DNA of 64,000 bases from Trichostrongylus colubriformis (lineage: Eukaryota; Nematoda; Chromadorea; Rhabditida; Trichostrongylidae), in contig OZ022261.1 of NCBI GenBank assembly GCA_963978905.1, positions 18,461,582 to 18,525,581 of the forward strand, written 5' to 3'. A program made the position numbers and the translations under genes. Below, in pieces: positions 61,201 to 64,000 of this stretch. A model generated the notes under the pieces. That model saw only the letters and a program-made list of their open reading frames with translations. It made no database searches and was not told where the DNA came from. Every line of letters begins with the position of its first letter. The first letter of the stretch is position 1.

Positions 61201-63757
61201 ATCAAATGATACAAAACACTTTACCAAAAAATTAATTTTCATAACGCAATTCTGAGTTGAAAAAAAGGTGGAAACTTATCCTTAAATGCTAAAATATGGC
61301 AGGATTTAAAAGATCTGTGGCATCATCTTGTAGAGCGAAAAAAGCTCTATCGAATGCATGTATGAACATCCTCTCCAATCTCGACGGTAGGTGAGGAAGG
61401 GGAGATAACGAAAGTGCACACTCTTGCAATGTACCGCATTTGTGAGTCTTAAAAACGCAAAAAGTTGAGGGATTCGAATAAAAAGTAGTACCATTCTGTA
61501 GAGCTGAAAAAGATCTAACGAAAACATATACACTTGCATTTTTCGATCTCGATGGTGGACTAGGAAGATGAGGTGTCGAGAGTGCCAATTTTTGCCTTCA
61601 GCTTACTTCGTTTCCAAACCTCATAGATATTAGGTAGTCAAAGGAATCGAAAAACAGACAGTAGCATTTGTAGAGCAAAAAAAGCTCTATCGAAAACATA
61701 TACAAACTTTACCGAAAGATGAAGGAAAACAATGTGAAAAACGGGGTTAAAAAATCGCGGGACCTTATTCCCCAACCCAATACTTTATGGACTAAAGATC
61801 ATCACCCCTCGAGACGGATAACGAAGATCCTCAGGATCCAGCCTCCGGATAAGAACAGATCTGATTATACCTCATTCACCAGGCGACCACAAAAAAAAGA
61901 GATTTTCTGGATACCCCGTCTAATGACTGGCCACCGTATGGGCCAAACACCCAACGTATTGAACAAAAGTGCTGCGACGATTGCAACAGTATTGCAATAC
62001 TCAATGACTGACACCTACTAAGCCGGTTGTAGGACGTACCTATGAATATCTTGCGAAGCCGCGACTATGCGAAATTGCTGCGTCGCATTTGCAGCGACGC
62101 ATAGGGCATGCAAAGCCGTGCGCACTTTTACTCAAAGTCAGCATTAGGCATGATATGGTCAATGGAAAATTTCTAAAATATTCATTCACATAGAAACTAT
62201 GGGCCTGAGAAGACTATTCTTGGCGGAATTCCCATCAAAAAGCATGCTCCCGAGCTGTAGTGACGGTGTAGTGGATAAGACCTCGCCTTTGATAAGTCAT
62301 CCCGCCTCCTAGGGTCGACTTTACCGAAGAATGATTGAAGTATAGAGTTATAAGTGTGATAGCAGAATGGTGTTATCGTATCGATTAAGCCGTATCAATC
62401 GGAATGACGTGGTGCTTGACGTGTAAGTTTCGTGATAAAAAGATCCACCGGTCAGTATCAAAGATTGGAAGGAATGAAACAATCGAATTACCCCTAACGC
62501 TGCTTTTAGACATTCTCATCGCGACTTCCCCTCAGTAATGCTGCACTGTATACCATTCACCCAGAGATAAAAGGCCCCGAGTACTGTGCCGTGGCGCTTG
62601 CGATTCTACGGCTTAGTGCAATCGACACGTATCCAAGCCGTAATATGGTGCCTGTGTTTGTTTGCCGCGCGGAACATAAAAAATAAAAAATAACAAGAAT
62701 CCACGAGCCTGTCGCCCTCGCTCACGGCCACCGTCTGCTTCGGAGTCGCTTGCTATTGCATCCAAAGACCACGTGTCACTTCGGTCCTCTGTAGCTGCAT
62801 TGGCTCCGCAAAGTGAACCCGTACTGAACAACGTGGCTCATTATCACGTTCTACAGAGCGAAATGCTACAAAAGAAGAACTACCGATTAACAGCGCGTCC
62901 TCGCTGACCGCTGCCGTCGGGTGCATCGACTGAGGGAAGCTGTGGTAGCAGCGGCAAGGATGGACCTTCATCATCAGATGGCACTACATTTGTCGACCAG
63001 CTGTCAGACAACAATGACCTCTGATCATCACCTGAAAAAGCTACAATGACATCCAAGGCAAAAACAGTACTTATGAAGACATTGAAAATTCAAGGTAACC
63101 AACGTCTATTTTGCTGTGACATCGGCACAGTAAATTTCCCAAACTTCTCCTCGAGCCCTTCCGCATTCTGCTTTCGCACAGCAACCGGTACTCCAGATGG
63201 CAGCACTCGTTGTGCAGCATCTGTTTCGCCGCCTGCTGCGGTAGAGATCGCTCCAAGATCGGCCATTTCTGAAAACGGCGGCTTTCATAAATCCCTGAGA
63301 ATACAGCAATTTATGATGTGAAGCTTACCATTTTCTTGGCCATCCCGGATTCCTTGACTAGGTGCTTGACTCAACGGGGATTCTCGTCCATCAAGGCTCG
63401 CTGAACCACGCCCACTAAGCCCAGTTTCATCGACATCGGATACGTTGTCAGGAATAGTTGAAGCACCATCTTCATCAAGCAGAAGCATTCTAAAAAAGTG
63501 GACACCACATTTACATTTAAATAACCATCTCAGATGCAAAGGTTTTTGTGCATGTCGTAGCATTCGATTTTTGTCCAAGACTGGTTCAGCGATTTCAATT
63601 ATGCACAAAGAACTCAGATTTCAAGTTTTCAAAAGTTACCTGTCTTCCTGGGGAGCTTCTAAACTACTTGATATTGATCCCACTTCCTGCTGCTCAGCAC
63701 CATCTTCTTCAAGATCTGAGGCATTATCTGGAGTGCGATCGGAAACAGCTGATCCAA
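47207..63757 (-). CDS. rme-6: RME-6/GAPVD1 orthologue (Rab5 GEF), 3' part of gene
   Basis: Exons in coding order: 63640-63757, 63329-63489, 63104-63268, 62884-63031, 62726-62823 (3' edge unsure), 58916-58981, 58720-58859, 58482-58536, a doubtful one near 57775-57889, 53423-53627, 53223-53345, 52673-52841, 52557-52628, 52281-52424, 49142-49276, 48899-49013, 48515-48705, 48165-48237, 47586-47683, 47416-47515, 47207-47338. Phases agree within three blocks (63757 to the start of the exon at 62823; 58981-58482; and 53627-47207). Recognition comes from the VPS9 end (IERVFMAQIHALAFYPN, GEAPWPSAQAEI, DDVTPVLVYVLIQANPP, WWTQFTAAIEFIK) and NNREQSLVAHTREVMRCL, which match GAPVD1. Exons to the right encode the Ser/Asp-rich linker (SDTWS, SDSEAD). 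RME-6 activates Rab5 on clathrin-coated pits. The RasGAP-like N terminus lies outside the window. Introns hold palindromes and nested transposons. Confidence 0.93.
50900..51090. mobile_element. 191-bp palindromic MITE with TA duplication
   Basis: GTCAGGCTGCA at the left and TGCAGCCTGAC at the right are flanked by TA (50898-50899, 51091-51092). The arms match for about 90 bp (GGTGCGCTATC, GGCGCTACACCT). A half copy lies near 33653-33730. It sits in the 3-kb rme-6 intron between exons 52281-52424 and 49142-49276. Confidence 0.85.
51091..52280. other. rme-6 intron sequence without gene
   Basis: A plus-strand open frame at 51601-51876 is A+T-rich and Phe/Leu/Ser-rich near its start, with no domain and opposite strand to the host gene. 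Confidence 0.4.
53015..53095 (-). repeat. tRNA-like word in an rme-6 intron
   Basis: The minus strand reads AGCGGTTATAGCTCAAGGGG (A-box type), then a CTTGTTCTCC anticodon-arm-like stretch. The T arm is degraded. This is probably the head of an old SINE. Confidence 0.35.
54618..56537. mobile_element. Harbinger-like foldback, interrupted by mariner, right end cut
   Basis: The left end CAAGGAAAGGCTCCCGGG is preceded by TTA. The right part 55990-56537 is a full match to the right arm of the element at 12195-13651 (same tRNA-like word and CACGGTGACCCGGGAGCC), but the last bases CTTG are missing. A mariner copy lies at 54769-55652. Confidence 0.8.
54769..55652 (+). pseudogene. Mariner transposase copy, internally deleted
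   Basis: The ends TTAGGTTGTCCCAAAAGTC and their inverse are flanked by TA (54767-54768, 55653-55654). In three frames the plus strand reads HTH text (SYETVRRWFISFSKGE, 55040-55090), the second catalytic Asp context (LHDDARSHFA, about 55264) and the third (LPHPPYSPDIAPSDYHL, about 55345), then a C-terminal tail (FWEEGTNNLPMRWQSVV). At 884 bp it is about 400 bp short of a full mariner; the region with the first catalytic Asp is deleted. Confidence 0.92.
56955..57766. mobile_element. Decayed Harbinger-like foldback
   Basis: TTTCGGACGCTGATCTGGAATC...CAAAACGATTATCTAAGC at the left is inverted at the right (57620-57740), which ends TTCTTTCCTTG followed by TGA. The inner arms also match (GATCCC...CAAGTACACC). 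It belongs with 31193-31845 and 41939-42956. Confidence 0.65.
59137..60365. mobile_element. Foldback element, arms about 255 bp
   Basis: The left arm 59137-59395 is inverted at 60112-60365. Shared words include CCTAGCCCTGCCTGTAGGG, TTGATTTCTTCCA, GAAAGTGTATAAATAAAG and CAAACCAAACTCTC. The centre (59400-60110) has two plus-strand open frames (59427-59777, 59791-60099), rich in His/Ser/Pro, with no recognised domain. The class is unknown. Confidence 0.78.
60392..61780. mobile_element. 1.39-kb near-perfect palindrome with TA ends and periodic hairpins
   Basis: TTGGGTTGGGGAATAAG at the left and its inverse at the right are flanked by TA on both sides, a Tc1/mariner-type target. The arms of about 690 bp agree at nearly every base around a centre near 61086. 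Each arm repeats a small hairpin, TAGAGC-T7-GCTCTA or variants, at about 60483, 60655, 60823 and 60973 and at the mirror positions 61183, 61331, 61500 and 61671. No transposase is present. It lies in an rme-6 intron. Confidence 0.93.
61781..62725. other. rme-6 intron stretch, weak tRNA-like word
   Basis: No exon that restores phase between 62726 and 58981 could be proven here. A degraded tRNA-like word (GGTGTAGTGGATAAGACC, about 62268) is present. Confidence 0.35.
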
Positions 63758-63799
63758 CTGAAAAGCAGCCACAGCATTGAGGACCCTGAGCACTCGCCC

Positions 63800-63975
63800 T
63801 AAACCCTAAGCGCTAAAGGTGCAATCCGCCAGTCGGGAGGGGTCGAGTGAGGGTCGGCCAGGCGGAGGAATTCTTCGACGGGGAGACGTATTGGGTCCGC
63901 TGGCAGAGGCGGAACATAACCGATACGATTAGAGAAGCCAAGCGGTCGATACATCGGTGTGAAGGAGTTATTACA
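63800..63975 (-). other. Unassigned open frame near window edge
   Basis: The minus strand holds a 51-codon frame starting MYRPLGFSNRIGYVPPLP and rich in Pro, ending at a TAG near 63805. Its end does not fit the phase needed to join the rme-6 exon at 63757. It is either a piece of a mobile element or a separate exon. Confidence 0.3.
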
Positions 63976-64000
63976 AAAGCAGTTTACATTACTTTAAAAA

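Overview
The window reads as a repeat-rich intron/intergenic stretch of a parasitic nematode genome, most likely a hookworm-type strongylid. Evidence: small exons with nematode TTTTCAG-type 3' splice sites, orthologues of two animal genes, and RTE, mariner and foldback families of a kind I associate with Ancylostoma/Necator (the genus is inference). No bacterial-style genes, operons or CRISPR arrays are present.

Two host genes were pieced together by hand, both on the minus strand and both stretched by transposon-filled introns. (1) A stomatin/SPFH membrane protein, 8 exons, about 330 codons, spread over 17.5 kb (28474 down to 10963). Every exon junction is in phase, and an AATAAA lies just after the stop. 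(2) The 3' half of the RME-6/GAPVD1 orthologue (Rab5 exchange factor), about 20 exons from 63757 down to the stop at 47207. It carries the linker and the complete VPS9 domain; the 5' half with the RasGAP-like domain lies beyond the right edge.

Layout: 0.7-3.0 kb satellite-like repeats; 3.57-3.72 kb four tight hairpins; 3.76-7.0 kb broken Ty3/gypsy pol with a probable 3' LTR; 7.8-9.8 kb A+T-rich Penelope-type reverse transcriptase remnant; 11-28.5 kb stomatin gene, its introns holding Harbinger-like, mariner, Tc1-like, hAT-like and RTE elements; 29-47 kb intergenic repeats (hAT-like family, Harbinger-like foldbacks, TTA/TAA microsatellites around a palindrome, a second Penelope remnant); 47-64 kb rme-6 with nested elements in its introns, including a near-perfect 1.39 kb palindrome.

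The strongest structural signals are: the TA-flanked palindrome at 60392-61780 with eight periodic mini-hairpins; foldback elements with TTA/TAA target duplications that carry tRNA-like (A box/B box/T-run) modules; a hAT-like family whose 8-bp target duplications are visible, one copy splitting a reading frame that rejoins exactly when the copy is removed; a mariner half-element duplicated head to head beside a stomatin exon; and a compact cluster of GCGAAGC hairpins. Splice sites and repeat arms were read by eye; no alignment or database search was run.
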